Part shown: piece after piece, positions 1 to 10,348 of the stretch
Layout of the letters: each line of letters begins with the position of its first letter
How positions within the stretch are numbered: position 1 is the first letter of the stretch
Assembly (NCBI RefSeq): GCF_003315415.1
Contig: NZ_QNSB01000002.1
Span: forward strand, 361,615-425,614
Length of the DNA stretch: 64,000 nucleotides
Source: Brevibacterium sanguinis
GTDB lineage: Bacteria; Actinomycetota; Actinomycetes; Actinomycetales; Brevibacteriaceae
Direction of reading: 5' to 3'
Notes under the pieces: model-generated
Seen by the model: only the letters and a program-made list of their open reading frames with translations
The model's database searches: none
What the model was told of the DNA's origin: nothing
Made by a program: the position numbers and the translations under genes

Positions 1-386
1 ACGTGGAACATCGCATTAGAACTAAGGGAGCTATAAGCAGCGAATACACTGATCTACCCGCCCAAGAAGTCAAAGGGCCAACTGAGGCATCTAGTGTAAG
101 TGCGATCGACTATTCACACCCGAGGTACGACTCGACGTCTGATTGCACTGACCGCACTCACCGGGGCAAGTCGGGTGTGGAACAGGCGGACCCGCGAACT
201 GTCCCCAAACCTGTCCATCCACCGACGTAAAGGCGGGGAGCGTGGGACTCCGTGAACGTAGTACCGCCCTCCGGGCACCACAGGCAGCACGGTTTGCGTC
301 GCGATCCGGCAGTTACCGCGTTTGCATAACACCGGGTTCATGCAAACGGACTGGCCATGCAATCGTTGCCGTTAAAGCCAAGACGA

Positions 387-402
387 TGTTTCACGAGAAG
401 CC
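387..402. other. weak parS-like site
   Basis: TGTTTCACGAGAAGCC has three mismatches to the classical parS 16-mer TGTTTCACGTGAAACA. It is listed only because better copies follow in the same gene-free region. Confidence 0.25.
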
Positions 403-536
403 TCCGTAAGGCCGACCCTCGGAGATGTACCGAGCCCGTCTGCGCTTCGCTGCCCACAGCACACGTTGCGAGACCGAACAGTCATCCGTGCGGTGGGGGC
501 GTAGCCAAACAAGGTACAACACAAGGGCCCGACCCG

Positions 537-552
537 TGTTCCACGTGAAACC
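537..552. other. parS: parS site 1
   Basis: TGTTCCACGTGAAACC differs from parS TGTTTCACGTGAAACA at two positions and keeps the central CACGTG. It is a likely ParB nucleation site close to parAB. Confidence 0.75.
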
Positions 553-905
553 CGTGCAAGGAAGACCGTCGGAAACTCATCGAACCCTTCTGTTGCGCTG
601 CGCACAACACCCGTTGAGAGCCAGAACCAGCCAACCAGTCGGATAATTTCTACTGGTTGCCCTGAGATCACAAGGAATCGAGCGGAATCCTACTGCCTGC
701 AAGCCCGGAATGCAGTGCCATGTATAGCGACCGGAACGTGTGCTTGATCCAGTGAAGTTGTGTCATATACTAAGGCATTTGCAGTATCAAGAGGGAGCAG
801 CTGCGGTCTCCCTGCTCGCCCGCAGGTTTGGAGGCACGCGCTGGGCCGGGTGCGTAGTCCAACATGTACATAGCCAGCGCCGACGTATGGACGCGCGGCC
901 GCGTC

Positions 906-921
906 GGTTTCACATGAAACC
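906..921. other. parS: parS site 2 (degenerate)
   Basis: GGTTTCACATGAAACC keeps both half-sites, TTTCAC and TGAAAC, but the centre is CACATG instead of CACGTG. It is spaced similarly to the flanking sites. Confidence 0.55.
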
Positions 922-1192
922 TCGTTCCCAGTGTATCTGCGCCTCCCTCGGAGAGTGGTTGGCACACAGGAACTGCATCAATCTGGTTCTCGTCCCGCGC
1001 ATCCTACTCCAACTCCAACATCTGAACTCGCGTTGGCCGCCGGGCCGACCGCATTCTGGCAGATGCAGCGATTCCTCAGTTGCCATAACCAGAACGGCCA
1101 CACCCTGCGGGAAAACAGATCAGCCTCAACTTGCCCCAGACCAGCAATGCTGATGCGCTCATTCTTTCGTCGGTTGCGATACAGAAGCGCTC

Positions 1193-1208
1193 TGTTCCAC
1201 GTGAAACA
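1193..1208. other. parS: parS site 3
   Basis: TGTTCCACGTGAAACA has one mismatch to the classical parS sequence and is the best match in the window. Confidence 0.85.
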
Positions 1209-1462
1209 CCACTAATGACCCGGCGCCAGGGGAAGCACGGTGGATCAGTCCCTTGCCACCAACAGCAACGCGCGTGGTTGCCCATGGGGGTCGTTCATCG
1301 CCGGGTACTCAGGCACAGACTGTGTCACGAACATGCGGAACGCGCCTAGACCCATGATTAACTCGAGCCTCGTTCGACGGAAAACGGTGGAAACGGACTC
1401 TCGGCGACCGAACACCGAGCACTACAATCTCCCGAACCCCCGCGCCTATTAGGATGGCATTG

Positions 1463-1478
1463 CGTTTCACGTGGAACC
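1463..1478. other. parS: parS site 4
   Basis: CGTTTCACGTGGAACC, read on the other strand GGTTCCACGTGAAACG, keeps the CACGTG core and both arms. Confidence 0.7.
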
Positions 1479-1838
1479 CCTTCCGCGTACACCGACAGTG
1501 TTCCACGATTCGTGCGGGGTTCGGAGACTTGAGCGTGACCACGGTTCCCGATGAACCGCGAAGCGCTGAGCCTAACGACTGTCTGGTAGCGCCCGGTCAA
1601 TCAGTAGTGTCCGTGGTAATCCAGTCTCGTAGTCGCAGCTACTCACCGGACGGGGAACTTCAGCCGCCATGTGTCAGTCCCAAAATGCCCTACGAAACGC
1701 CTCGCCGATCCGAGCAGCCACTATCACCACCGGATTTTCCACCGGAGGGTACGGGATAGTCGGAGATCCACGGTGAACCAACCGACGGTCGACGCTAGTT
1801 GGGGTTCGAAGGAAGGTCCGGGAATGCAGCACATGAGG

Positions 1839-1874
1839 GAGAGCCCCCTCAGCTGCACAGCTGAAGGGGCTCTC
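1839..1874 (-). terminator. parB terminator hairpin
   Basis: Arms at 1839-1855 and 1858-1874 form a 17-bp stem with one mismatch and a 2-nt CA loop, 12 nt beyond the parB stop codon. There is only a weak T-tract on the minus strand. Confidence 0.65.
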
Positions 1875-1886
1875 TTCCGATTTCAA

Positions 1887-3738
1887 TCAGTTGCTGAAGT
1901 CCTTGATGCCAAGGATGTTGAGTATGCGGTCGAGATCCTCCTGATTGGCGAATTCGACGCTCAATTTTCCTTTTCGCTTGCCGACGGTGATGTTCACCTT
2001 GGTATCCAGACGGTCCCCAAGGCGTTCTGCCACTTCGATGAACTCCGGAGCGACCTTCGACGTTGCACGTGAAACATTCACGGAGTCACCACGGTTGAGC
2101 AGAACGACGGCCTCTTCCGACGCCCGCACGGACAACCCCTCGGCGACAATACGTTGAGCGAGAACCTCCATATGCTCGGGATTCTTCAGCCCGAGAATCG
2201 CCCGCGCATGCCCTGCGGAGATGACACCAGCAGCGACACGACGCTGAACCAGAGGCGGAAGACGCAGAAGCCTCAAAGTATTCGAGATCTGCGGACGTGA
2301 ACGACCGATCCTCTCCGAAAGCTCCTCCTGAGTGCAACCGAAGTCCTCGAGGAGTTGGCCATACGCAGCAGCCTCCTCCAGCGGATTGAGTTCCGCACGA
2401 TGGAGGTTCTCCAGGAGGGCATCCCGGAGGAGGTCGGTGTCGTCGACATGGCGAATGATCGCAGGGATCGACTCGAGGCCGGCTTCTTTCGTCGCGCGCA
2501 GACGACGTTCGCCCATGATCAGCTCGTAGCGTGGCGAATCACCCGGCTTCTGCCGCACGACGACAGGCTGCAGGACGCCGATCTCGCGAATGCTGTGCAC
2601 GAGTTCAGCCAACTGGTCTTCGTCGAAGACCGTCCGTGGCTGGCGAGGATTGGGATCGATGAGATCGACAGCGATCTCCCCGTACTCGGTGTCGGCGATC
2701 GACTCGACCCCGTCGTCCGCTTCGTCGTCCGTCTCGTCGTCGGACTCAGAGGAGCGTTCCGCGGCAGCATTCGCATCCGCTGTGCTCGGACTTTCGGCCT
2801 CGGACGATTCCGGCATCTCAGGGCCGGACGAAGAGTCGGACGAAGAGTCGGACGAAGAGTCGGAGGAGAAGTCGCCCGACATGGTAACTTCGCCTGTAGT
2901 ACTACTCTTCGAGGTCCGCTCAGAGTTCGACGACCCTCCCGCCGAGGTATACACGCCCGGATGGGTCTCCCTGACATCGTCCGCATCCGTGGGTGCAGAG
3001 CCTTCTTGCCCAGACGAGAGACCATCGGTCAACGAACCATCGACGGACGACGACGACGACAGTTCAGGGGCGGCATCTGGAGCGGCTTCGGGCACCTCTG
3101 AGGCGTCCACAGTCGACGGTTCCTCTGCCGTCGTCTCAGAGACACCCTCAGGTGTCTCCTCGGCAGCCTTCGTCGTCGCTGACGACGACGCGCCTGCAGA
3201 CTTGTCGTCGGTCCTCGGTGGCGATATCGATTCGGCACCAGTGACTGCATCGGTGGCAGACCTGTCGGTCGTCTTCGAGCGGGAGGTCTTCGCATCGGTC
3301 GACTTCGCAGCAGAAGCCTTCCCACCGGAAGTCCTCGCACTGGTCGACTTCGCGCCGGACGTCTTCACAGCTGACGACTTCCCACCGGTCGACTTCGCGC
3401 TCGTCGATTTCCGAGCCGTCGAGGTGCTGGAGGAGGTCCCCGCGCTTTCGCCGGCCTCCGCCTTCGACCCACCGGCTCGCGCCTTCTTCGCCTGACCGGT
3501 CGTCGGGGGCTCTGCGCCTTCAGCCTTGCCGGCGGCGGCCGTCTTCGCCTTCCTGCGGCGTGATGACTGCATGGAGGCGGCGGGGTCGGTCCGCGTGCGG
3601 GCGGGCTTCGCCTCTTCTCCGTTGCTCTGCCTCTCGTCCGTCTCGCCACCGGAGAAGAACACATCCACGGGACGCTCACTTGCGGCGGCGTCCGGGATGA
3701 GCGCTCCCAGACCCCGTCCCAGTCCGCGCTTCCTGCGT

Positions 3739-3746
<8 letters not shown>
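1887..3746 (-). CDS. parB: chromosome-partitioning protein ParB with very long linker
   Basis: CTP-dependent DNA clamp that loads at parS and, with ParA, segregates the origin. The 619-aa product opens with the family's N-terminal ParA-contact motif ([14 protein letters not shown], residues 5-18). About 330 residues of low-complexity Ser/Ala/Thr/Lys and then Ser/Asp/Glu sequence follow (about 20-350), with no predicted fold. The ParB N-domain begins near 355; its CTP-binding GERRLRA motif is at about 412-418. A helix-turn-helix region spans about 473-495 and a C-terminal dimerisation segment about 565-619. Typical ParB proteins are 300-400 aa, so the linker is the oddity; because both ends are in one frame it is not a fusion artefact. 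The start overlaps the 3' end of parA by 8 nt. A parS-like site lies inside the gene. Confidence 0.95.
2061..2076. other. parS: parS-like site inside parB
   Basis: CGTTGCACGTGAAACA has two mismatches to classical parS and lies within the parB 3' coding region. parS sites within or next to parB are common. Confidence 0.65.
2826..2861 (-). repeat. 12-bp tandem repeat in the parB linker
   Basis: Three perfect copies of ggacgaagagtc encode the repeated Ser-Asp-Ser-Ser stretch of the acidic half of the ParB linker. Such repeats allow the linker to vary in length by slippage. Confidence 0.85.
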
Positions 3747-4635
<889 letters not shown>

Positions 4636-4701
4636 ACGGCGCACTCCATCATCCATTGGGTTCACAAAGCTGTACTCAGCCTAAACCAGATTTGCTTTGA
4701 T

Positions 4702-5364
4702 CTATTTCTTTGCGATTTCCACTACGCGGCTCGGCACTTCGAGGATTCCGCCTCCGTCCACGAGGTGGATCGTCGGCTGACCAAAACGATACCGTTTGAG
4801 CAGCTTCTTCGTCTTCGCCAGCTCGGCCTCGACCGAGGCTCCCTTGAGAGCGAGGATGCGGCCTCCTGGTCCCACGACATCGTGAGTCCATTCGATCAGC
4901 GTCGTCATCGCCTTGACCGCCCGGGCGGTCACCGCGGTGAACATCTCCTCGTCGACGAGCTCCTCCACTCGAGCCCGGACGATGCGGACATTGTCCAGGC
5001 CGAGGTCCTCGACAACCATCGTCAGCCATTCGACACGGCGTTCCATCGGTTCGATGAGCACGACCTGGGCATTCGGCCTGAGCAAGGCGATCGGAATGCC
5101 GGGCAGTCCGGCGCCGCTGCCGACGTCTCCGACGACATCGTCGTCATCGATGAACTCGGCGACAACAGCGCAGTTGAGGATGTGCCTCGTCCACAGCCTG
5201 TCCACTTCACGAGGACCGATCAGGCCCCACTCGATTCCGGTGGTCGCCAGGTGCTCGGCGTAGCGCTCGGCTGTGCCGAATGACTCACCGAAATAGGCCG
5301 AGGTTCCGGTCGGAGGGACCTCGAGGGCGGAGAGATCAGTCATTCGCGGAACGGACGACGACAT
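4702..5364 (-). CDS. rsmG: 16S rRNA m7G527 methyltransferase RsmG (GidB)
   Basis: Methylates N7 of G527 in 16S rRNA using S-adenosylmethionine; loss in actinobacteria gives low-level streptomycin resistance. The SAM-binding signature VGDVGSGAGLPGIPIAL is followed by the acidic strand VVLIEPMERRVEWL, as in the family, and the product of about 220 aa has the usual length. The chosen ATG at 5364 has AAGGAG 9 nt upstream; a GTG at 5382 and an ATG at 5343 are alternatives. The gene overlaps the end of jag. The jag-rsmG-parA-parB order is conserved in actinobacteria. Confidence 0.93.
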   Translation of the reverse strand: MSSSVPRMTDLSALEVPPTGTSAYFGESFGTAERYAEHLATTGIEWGLIGPREVDRLWTRHILNCAVVAEFIDDDDVVGDVGSGAGLPGIPIALLRPNAQVVLIEPMERRVEWLTMVVEDLGLDNVRIVRARVEELVDEEMFTAVTARAVKAMTTLIEWTHDVVGPGGRILALKGASVEAELAKTKKLLKRYRFGQPTIHLVDGGGILEVPSRVVEIAKK

Positions 5365-5857
5365 GCCGTCCGTCTCCTTCACCCTCGGATTCCGAGACCA
5401 GTCCGGCCTGTGCCACCTGATCGTGGATGATCTTGCGCTCGAAGCTGTTCATCGGAGGAAAGACATAGGTCTCACCGGTCTCGCGCACCTGCGCGAGCGC
5501 CTTCTGAGCCTTCGTGATGAGCTCGTCGCGGCGGCTCGAACGGAAGCCGTCGATGTCGAGCATGAGCCAGGAACGCTGTCCTGTGCTCGTCTGCACGGCC
5601 AGCCGGCACAGCTCCTGCAGGGCGCTGAGCGTCTTGCCGTCACGTCCGACCAGCGTGCGGAGATTCGACTCCTCCTGGTCCTCACAGACGATGGACAGCT
5701 GCGCGCGGCCATCGGCGACATCGATGTCGATGTCGCCGTCGATGTCCGCGATGTCCATCAGCTCTTCGAGGTAGTCCGCTGCGATCTCGCCCTCTTCTTC
5801 GAGGAGTTCTGCTCGGCTCGGCTTCGCGGCCCGGTCTTCGACGATCTCTTCAGTCAT
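5336..5857 (-). CDS. jag: Jag/KhpB-like KH-R3H RNA-binding protein
   Basis: Single-stranded-nucleic-acid-binding protein of the KhpB/EloR type, linked in other Gram-positives to cell elongation and RNA regulation. The 173-aa product has an acidic N-terminal part, a KH domain whose GRDGKTLSALQ is the GxxG-type loop (about 71-81) and a C-terminal R3H domain (about 135-173). It follows yidC by 8 nt, as in most Gram-positive origins. The frame stays open upstream through yidC, but ATG 5857 is the first position where the KH/R3H protein begins. Confidence 0.9.
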   Translation of the reverse strand: MTEEIVEDRAAKPSRAELLEEEGEIAADYLEELMDIADIDGDIDIDVADGRAQLSIVCEDQEESNLRTLVGRDGKTLSALQELCRLAVQTSTGQRSWLMLDIDGFRSSRRDELITKAQKALAQVRETGETYVFPPMNSFERKIIHDQVAQAGLVSESEGEGDGRHVVVRSAND

Positions 5858-5865
5858 GTTCTTCC

Positions 5866-6825
5866 TCAGCGCTTCTTGTTCTTCTTGCGATTCTTGCTCA
5901 CGGGCTGAGCGCGCTGCCCCTTGGGCTTGGGCGCCTCGGCGGCGGTCTCGGCAACAGTGCCCGTGGACTCGGGCGTCTTGACGGCCTTGCCCTTGCGCGC
6001 CTTGCGTTCGAGCATCTCCTTCTCGGCCTTGGACCCGGGAGCCGGCATGTTGCGGATGACGATGTGCTGCTGGACCATGGTCCAGGTGTTCGAGACCAGC
6101 CAGTAGAAGAGGACGCCGAGCGGGAAGTAGATGCCGCCGACACCGAAGACGATCGGCATGATGTAGAGCAGCATCTTCTGCGACTGCATCATCGGATTGG
6201 CCATCGCCGCTTCCGACATGTTCTTGGCCATCATCTGCTTCTGCGTGATGAACATCGTCGCCGCCATGATGACGATGAGGACACCGGTGAGGAGCTTGAC
6301 GCCGATGCCGGGGTCCGTGAAGACCGCCGACAGGGAGATCCCGAAGACCGAGGACTGCTCGGCCTGGATCGCCAGCTGCTGAGTGAACCCGCCGATGGCG
6401 CCGATATCCCCGTTGGCCACCTTGGGCATGTTGTGGATGACGCGGAAGAGTGAGAAGAAGATCGGCATCTGGACGAGCAGCGGCAGGCAGGACGCCCAGG
6501 GGCTCGTCTTGTTGTCGCGGAACAGGGCCATCTGCTCCTCGGCCATGGCCTGACGCGAGTACTGGTCCTTCTTGCCCTTGTACTTGGCCTGCAGTCGCTG
6601 GATCTCCGGCTGCAGCAGCTGCATCTTGCGCTGCGCCTTGATCTGGTAGACGAACAGCGGAATGAGCAGAGCACGGATGACGAGAGTCAGGCCCGCGATC
6701 GAGAGCACCCAGGTCCAGCCGTTGTCCGCCGGCAGCCCGATCGCCGTGAAGATCTCGTGAAAGATCGCGAGGATCCAAGCAACCACCCACTGCAGGGGGT
6801 AGAGCAGCTTGTCAATCCAGTCCAT
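5866..6825 (-). CDS. yidC: membrane protein insertase YidC/Oxa1
   Basis: Polytopic insertase that places proteins in the cytoplasmic membrane alone or with SecYEG. The 319-aa protein starts directly with a membrane segment (WVVAWILAIFHEIF), without the large periplasmic domain of Gram-negative homologues. The family core follows: ALLIPLFVYQIKAQRKMQ with the hydrophilic-groove Arg, then PLLVQMPIFFSLFRV. The Lys/Arg-rich C-terminal tail is typical. GAGGAG sits upstream of ATG 6825. Its neighbours yidD, rnpA and rpmH form the usual ribosome/membrane-biogenesis block. Confidence 0.95.
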   Translation of the reverse strand: MDWIDKLLYPLQWVVAWILAIFHEIFTAIGLPADNGWTWVLSIAGLTLVIRALLIPLFVYQIKAQRKMQLLQPEIQRLQAKYKGKKDQYSRQAMAEEQMALFRDNKTSPWASCLPLLVQMPIFFSLFRVIHNMPKVANGDIGAIGGFTQQLAIQAEQSSVFGISLSAVFTDPGIGVKLLTGVLIVIMAATMFITQKQMMAKNMSEAAMANPMMQSQKMLLYIMPIVFGVGGIYFPLGVLFYWLVSNTWTMVQQHIVIRNMPAPGSKAEKEMLERKARKGKAVKTPESTGTVAETAAEAPKPKGQRAQPVSKNRKKNKKR

Positions 6826-6969
6826 TCAGTTCTCCTCGTTACAACGAATCTTCACGATCGTTCATTTTGCCATTGTTGCCAGTCGGTCGCGAGACCGCGC
6901 AGTGGGACCCCATCTCCTCGCGCGCTGCGCAGCATCCCCAGGGATCGGCAGCCTGGACCGGGGTCGGGA

Positions 6970-7317
6970 TCATTCGCCGGACCGGATCCTCTCGGACCGG
7001 GCCTCACGTGCTGAGCCGGGAACATGATCCACCCCACCGCGGGAGAAGGGATTGCATCGCAGGATCCGCCACCCAGTTAACACCATCCCCTTGAGAACTC
7101 CGTGTATCTCGAAGGCCTCGAGACCGTACATCGAGCAGCTCGGATAGTACCTGCACACCTGCCCGTAGAGGGGAGAGATGACCAGCCGGTACGCGCGGAT
7201 CGCCCACACGAACGGAAACCGCGGCCCGATCCTCAGCAGCCACCAGAGAGAGGGACACCACCCGCGCGGACGGGGTGGGACCTCCGAGACATGCCGAAGG
7301 TCATGCTCGGCGTCCAC
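6970..7317 (-). CDS. yidD: membrane protein insertion efficiency factor YidD
   Basis: Small amphipathic protein thought to help YidC-dependent insertion. The core [31 protein letters not shown] and [14 protein letters not shown] matches the family, including the conserved cysteines. I place the start at GTG 7317 (115 aa), where a GGAGGA lies about 12 nt upstream inside rnpA. The exact start is uncertain because the first 35 or so residues are not conserved and no ATG in frame lies between rnpA and the core. It overlaps the end of rnpA by 17 nt. Confidence 0.85.
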   Translation of the reverse strand: MDAEHDLRHVSEVPPRPRGWCPSLWWLLRIGPRFPFVWAIRAYRLVISPLYGQVCRYYPSCSMYGLEAFEIHGVLKGMVLTGWRILRCNPFSRGGVDHVPGSAREARSERIRSGE

Positions 7318-7666
7318 GATCCGCCAGCTTCCTCCGTGCCTTCGACAGCAGGGTGACGACCTCGGACTCGAGCACGGCATAGTCCGCCTCGGCGGCGTTC
7401 GGCTGCGCTCGGATGACGAACAGGGATCCGGGCTCGAGGTCCGATATCCGCGGACGCATGATCTCTCTCAGGCGTCGCTTCACCCGATTGCGCCTCACGG
7501 CATTGCCAACGGCCTTGGATACGATGAAACCCACGCGGCCGGCGTGGGAATCATTCGTATCTGTCAGGCCGTGGGCCATGAGATGATCCGAGCGCACGCG
7601 GACTCCGGCTCTGAAGACTCGTCTGAAGTCATCGCCGCTCCGGATCCGGTGCGCTGCGGGGATCAT
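7301..7666 (-). CDS. rnpA: ribonuclease P protein component
   Basis: Protein subunit of RNase P, which trims the 5' leader of pre-tRNAs together with the catalytic RNA. The 121-aa protein has the RNR signature [20 protein letters not shown] (about residues 50-69), the basic face that contacts P RNA. ATG 7666 lies 3 nt beyond the rpmH stop codon, so the two genes are cotranscribed, as in nearly all bacteria. Confidence 0.95.
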   Translation of the reverse strand: MIPAAHRIRSGDDFRRVFRAGVRVRSDHLMAHGLTDTNDSHAGRVGFIVSKAVGNAVRRNRVKRRLREIMRPRISDLEPGSLFVIRAQPNAAEADYAVLESEVVTLLSKARRKLADRGRRA

Positions 7667-7669
7667 GCC

Positions 7670-7807
7670 TTATGCCGAGACTTCGGAACGTCCCTTACGA
7701 CGACGCGAAGCCAGGATGGCGCGGCCGGCACGGGTGCGCATGCGCAGACGGAAACCGTGCTTCTTGGCACGCTTGCGGTTGTTGGGCTGGAAAGTACGCT
7801 TACTCAC
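7670..7807 (-). CDS. rpmH: 50S ribosomal protein L34
   Basis: A 45-aa basic ribosomal protein of the large subunit. Translating 7807 down to 7670 from a GTG start gives [18 protein letters not shown] and then [20 protein letters not shown], the L34 signature, ending in SEVSA. GGAGAC lies upstream of the GTG. The gene heads the rpmH-rnpA-yidD-yidC transcript and has its own promoter at 7948-7977. Confidence 0.97.
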   Translation of the reverse strand: MSKRTFQPNNRKRAKKHGFRLRMRTRAGRAILASRRRKGRSEVSA

Positions 7808-7856
7808 TTCAGGTCTCCGATTTCTAGATCGCCGGTGAACGACAATGCGTTCTCAC

Positions 7857-7886
7857 AAAAAACGGCGGTGCGAGTCTCGACCGCCG
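7857..7886 (-). terminator. attenuator-like hairpin with U-tract in the rpmH leader
   Basis: On the minus strand CGGCGGT (7886-7880 as read on the complement) pairs with ACCGCCG across a 10-nt loop and is followed directly by six T residues (7862-7857). It lies about 50 nt before the rpmH start and about 60 nt after the predicted promoter, so it would end transcription before the operon unless antiterminated. Confidence 0.6.
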
Positions 7887-7947
7887 AGCACTCCTGTGCA
7901 GTAGAGCTTAAAGAGAATCGGATGAAGCCCAGTACACAGGACACTCC

Positions 7948-7977
7948 ATCTTAGCGAAGGCCCGAGTCGACGGTCAA
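7948..7977 (-). promoter_or_regulatory. rpmH promoter
   Basis: On the minus strand TTGACC (7977-7972), an 18-bp spacer and TAAGAT (7953-7948) make a near-consensus housekeeping promoter, giving a leader of about 135 nt before rpmH. Confidence 0.65.
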
Positions 7978-8083
7978 ACGAACCGGACATGGCCTGCATC
8001 ACCGCAGGAGCCGGTCCGCCGAGGCGCTGGACCCGTTCCCGGCTCGGACGAGGGTCACGAATCCACAAGTCACAACGGTGTAG

Positions 8084-8156
8084 TTTTCCACATCCTTATC
8101 CACGAATGTGGAGGATCTCGGCCTCGAGTCGCTCCGGTTCCACAAACTGTGGAAAA
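8084..8156. promoter_or_regulatory. DnaA-box-like cluster upstream of dnaA
   Basis: The gap 7808-8219 holds the rpmH leader on the left and, on the right, DnaA-box-like 9-mers: TTTTCCACA 8084-8092, TTATCCACG 8096-8104 and TGTGGAAAA 8148-8156. They are placed for DnaA autoregulation of dnaA or as part of a bipartite origin. Confidence 0.6.
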
Positions 8157-8219
8157 CTATGTGGATGTCATGCACAGGTGTGGACCGCGCCCGTGACGCA
8201 GTGTGGAACTGGAGGAAGA

Positions 8220-9854
8220 TTGCCGAATTCCAAGAATGAGCTCATCAGCCGTTGGCGGACGGTGGTCTCGACCCTGGAACAGGACGAGAACCTTTCCGCC
8301 CACCAGCGGGGCTTCCTGCTCCTCGCCCTTCCCAAAGCGCTCGTCGACAACTCCCTCGTGGTTCTCGCCGTCCGCGACGAGCACACTCGACGCACGATCG
8401 AAACTCGCCTCCGCGAGCCTCTGACCAGGGAATTCTCCAAGGTGCTGGGCTTCGACGTGACGTTTGGCTTCGTCGTCGAACCCGACCTCGACGTTCCGGT
8501 CCAGTTCGAGGAGCTCATCGGCGAGCCCACTCCCCAGAGCACAGCAGCCCCCGAGTTCTCCGCCCCCGCCTCGGCGAGCGCACCGACCCCCCGGACCGAG
8601 GATCACGTGCTCGACGAGCCTCCGGCCGCTCCGGCTCCCACCCCTGTGGACAACGTGCCCGAGAAGACCGGCTTCCGCCCCCCGGAGGCGGTCACCGGCT
8701 CGGCTGCGACGACGGCGACGTCGTCCCCAGCACCTGTGGACAACTCCCCGGTGAAGCTCGCCGAGGCTCCTGCTGCGGAGACGACGAGCACGGAGATCCC
8801 CGGGGTGGCACAGCTCAACCCGAAGTACACGTTCGACACCTTCGTCATCGGTGCCTCCAACCGCTTCGCGCACGCCGCGGCCTTCGCGGTGGCCGAAGCG
8901 CCGGCCAAGGCGTACAACCCCCTCTTCATCTACGGCGACTCGGGCCTGGGCAAGACCCACCTGCTCCATGCCATCGGCTACTACGCGACGCAGCTGTTCC
9001 CGGAGATCAGGGTGAAGTACGTCTCGAGCGAGGAGTTCGTCAACGACTTCATCAACACGATCGGCTCCTCGCGCACCTCGAACTCCCTCCGGCCGGCGTT
9101 CCAGCGGCGCTACCGCGAAGTCGACATCCTCATGATCGACGACATCCAGTTCCTGCAGGGCAAGGATGCGACCGTCGAGGAGTTCTTCCACACCTTCAAT
9201 GCGCTGCACAACGAGGCCAAACAGGTCGTCATCACCTCCGACCAGCCGCCGAAGATGCTCAAGGGCTTCGAGGAACGACTGCGCTCCCGCTTCGAATGGG
9301 GACTGCTCACCGACGTCCAGCCCCCCGACATGGAGACGAGGTTCGCGATCCTCCGGCGCAAGGCCGCCGGCGAACAGCTCGACGTCCCCGACGACGTCCT
9401 CGAGTACATCGCCTCACGCGTCTCCTCGAACATCCGCGAACTCGAGGGCGCCCTCATCCGGGTCACGGCCTTCGCCAACCTCAACGACCAGCTCGTCGAC
9501 GTCAGCCTGGCCGAGACCGTGCTCAAGGACTTCATCACCCAGGACGAGACCCCGACCATCACCGCGGCCGACATCATGGGCCAGACGGCCGCCTATTTCA
9601 GCCTCACCCTCGACGATCTCTGCGGCACCTCCCGGTCCCGCACCCTGACGACTGCCCGCCAGATCGCGATGTACCTGTGCCGCGAGCTCACCGACCTGTC
9701 CCTGCCGAAGATCGGTCAGGCATTCGGGGGCCGCGACCACACGACCGTCATGCACGCCAACAAGAAGATTCGAACTCAGATGGCCGAACGACGAGCGGTC
9801 TACACCCAGGTCACCGAACTCACAAACCGCATCAAACAACAGCATCGCCTATAG
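8220..9854 (+). CDS. dnaA: chromosomal replication initiator DnaA
   Basis: AAA+ initiator that binds DnaA boxes and opens oriC. The 544-aa product has an N-terminal domain I (about 1-90) and a Pro/Ala/Ser-rich linker (about 100-200). The AAA+ domain carries Walker A GDSGLGKTHLL (near 239) and Walker B DILMIDDIQFL (near 303). Domain IV ends with GGRDHTTVMHANKKI, the DnaA signature for box recognition. I chose TTG 8220, with GGAGGA 4 nt upstream, since no ATG is available before the conserved N-terminus. A GTG about nine codons further upstream is the alternative. Confidence 0.95.
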   Translation: MPNSKNELISRWRTVVSTLEQDENLSAHQRGFLLLALPKALVDNSLVVLAVRDEHTRRTIETRLREPLTREFSKVLGFDVTFGFVVEPDLDVPVQFEELIGEPTPQSTAAPEFSAPASASAPTPRTEDHVLDEPPAAPAPTPVDNVPEKTGFRPPEAVTGSAATTATSSPAPVDNSPVKLAEAPAAETTSTEIPGVAQLNPKYTFDTFVIGASNRFAHAAAFAVAEAPAKAYNPLFIYGDSGLGKTHLLHAIGYYATQLFPEIRVKYVSSEEFVNDFINTIGSSRTSNSLRPAFQRRYREVDILMIDDIQFLQGKDATVEEFFHTFNALHNEAKQVVITSDQPPKMLKGFEERLRSRFEWGLLTDVQPPDMETRFAILRRKAAGEQLDVPDDVLEYIASRVSSNIRELEGALIRVTAFANLNDQLVDVSLAETVLKDFITQDETPTITAADIMGQTAAYFSLTLDDLCGTSRSRTLTTARQIAMYLCRELTDLSLPKIGQAFGGRDHTTVMHANKKIRTQMAERRAVYTQVTELTNRIKQQHRL

Positions 9855-10348
9855 AATCGGCTATGCACATCTGTGGATAACCATGGGGACAAACAGGCCA
9901 CTCTGGGGACGAGGACGTGGACAGAGGGCGAAGGGGACGTGGACGGATGTGAACTACATGCCTGTGCTTACCCAGGCGTTCCCGGGACCCCGCCCCTGGC
10001 TGCACACCTCATCCACACCCACCGAAGGGCTGTCAGCCCAGATCATCCGGGAGTCATCGAGGGTTGTCCACAGAGTCCACAGGTGCTAATACTTCTACTG
10101 AGTGAATTCATCTCTCAAGAGGGTTCCCGCCACCGCCTGCTGCCTGGCGGGCCGATGAGGTCGACACCGGCACGGAGCACCGAGTCCGGAGCCTTCCGGT
10201 TATTCGAACATTCGGTCTCGAGCGATTCTCGGATCCGAGATTCCGTCGCAGGCGGGGCACTGATGTCGGCTACGCTGTGTAGAGTTTTCCGAGCAGCGTG
10301 AAACCGGAGAGCAGTGAGTACATCGGGTGGACAGCCCCAAGGAGTGAA
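9855..10348. other. oriC: probable oriC (dnaA-dnaN intergenic region)
   Basis: No gene is evident in these 494 nt. TGTGGATAA (9872-9880) and TTGTCCACA (10064-10072) are perfect boxes in opposing orientation. TGGGGACAA (9884-9892), TGGGGACGA (9904-9912), two GTGGAC motifs (about 9918 and 9940) and GAGTCCACA (10074-10082) are degenerate ones. A less GC-rich stretch, taatacttctactgagtgaa, follows near 10087 and could be the unwinding element. TCTCGGATCCGAGA (10227-10240) is a perfect palindrome before dnaN. Actinobacterial origins usually lie in this gap. Confidence 0.8.

Larger units (their letters stand above)
1..1886. other. gene-free region with parS-like sites downstream of parB
   Basis: I see no convincing gene here. 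The open frames are short, lack family motifs and lack the strong GC3 bias of the neighbouring genes. What stands out are parS-like 16-mers at 537-552, 906-921, 1193-1208 and 1463-1478, plus a weaker one at 387-402 and a half-site near 1499. A hairpin at 1839-1874 terminates parB. I read the region as a centromere-like intergenic segment. Confidence 0.6.

Noticed and set aside
3..1886. Short open frames before parB
   Set aside because: All are under about 140 codons, overlap in several frames and lack coding bias; the area is better explained by parS and intergenic sequence.
5336..6790. A 484-codon frame joining an upstream reading of yidC to jag
   Set aside because: Only the last 173 codons match the KH/R3H family; the rest is the wrong frame of yidC.
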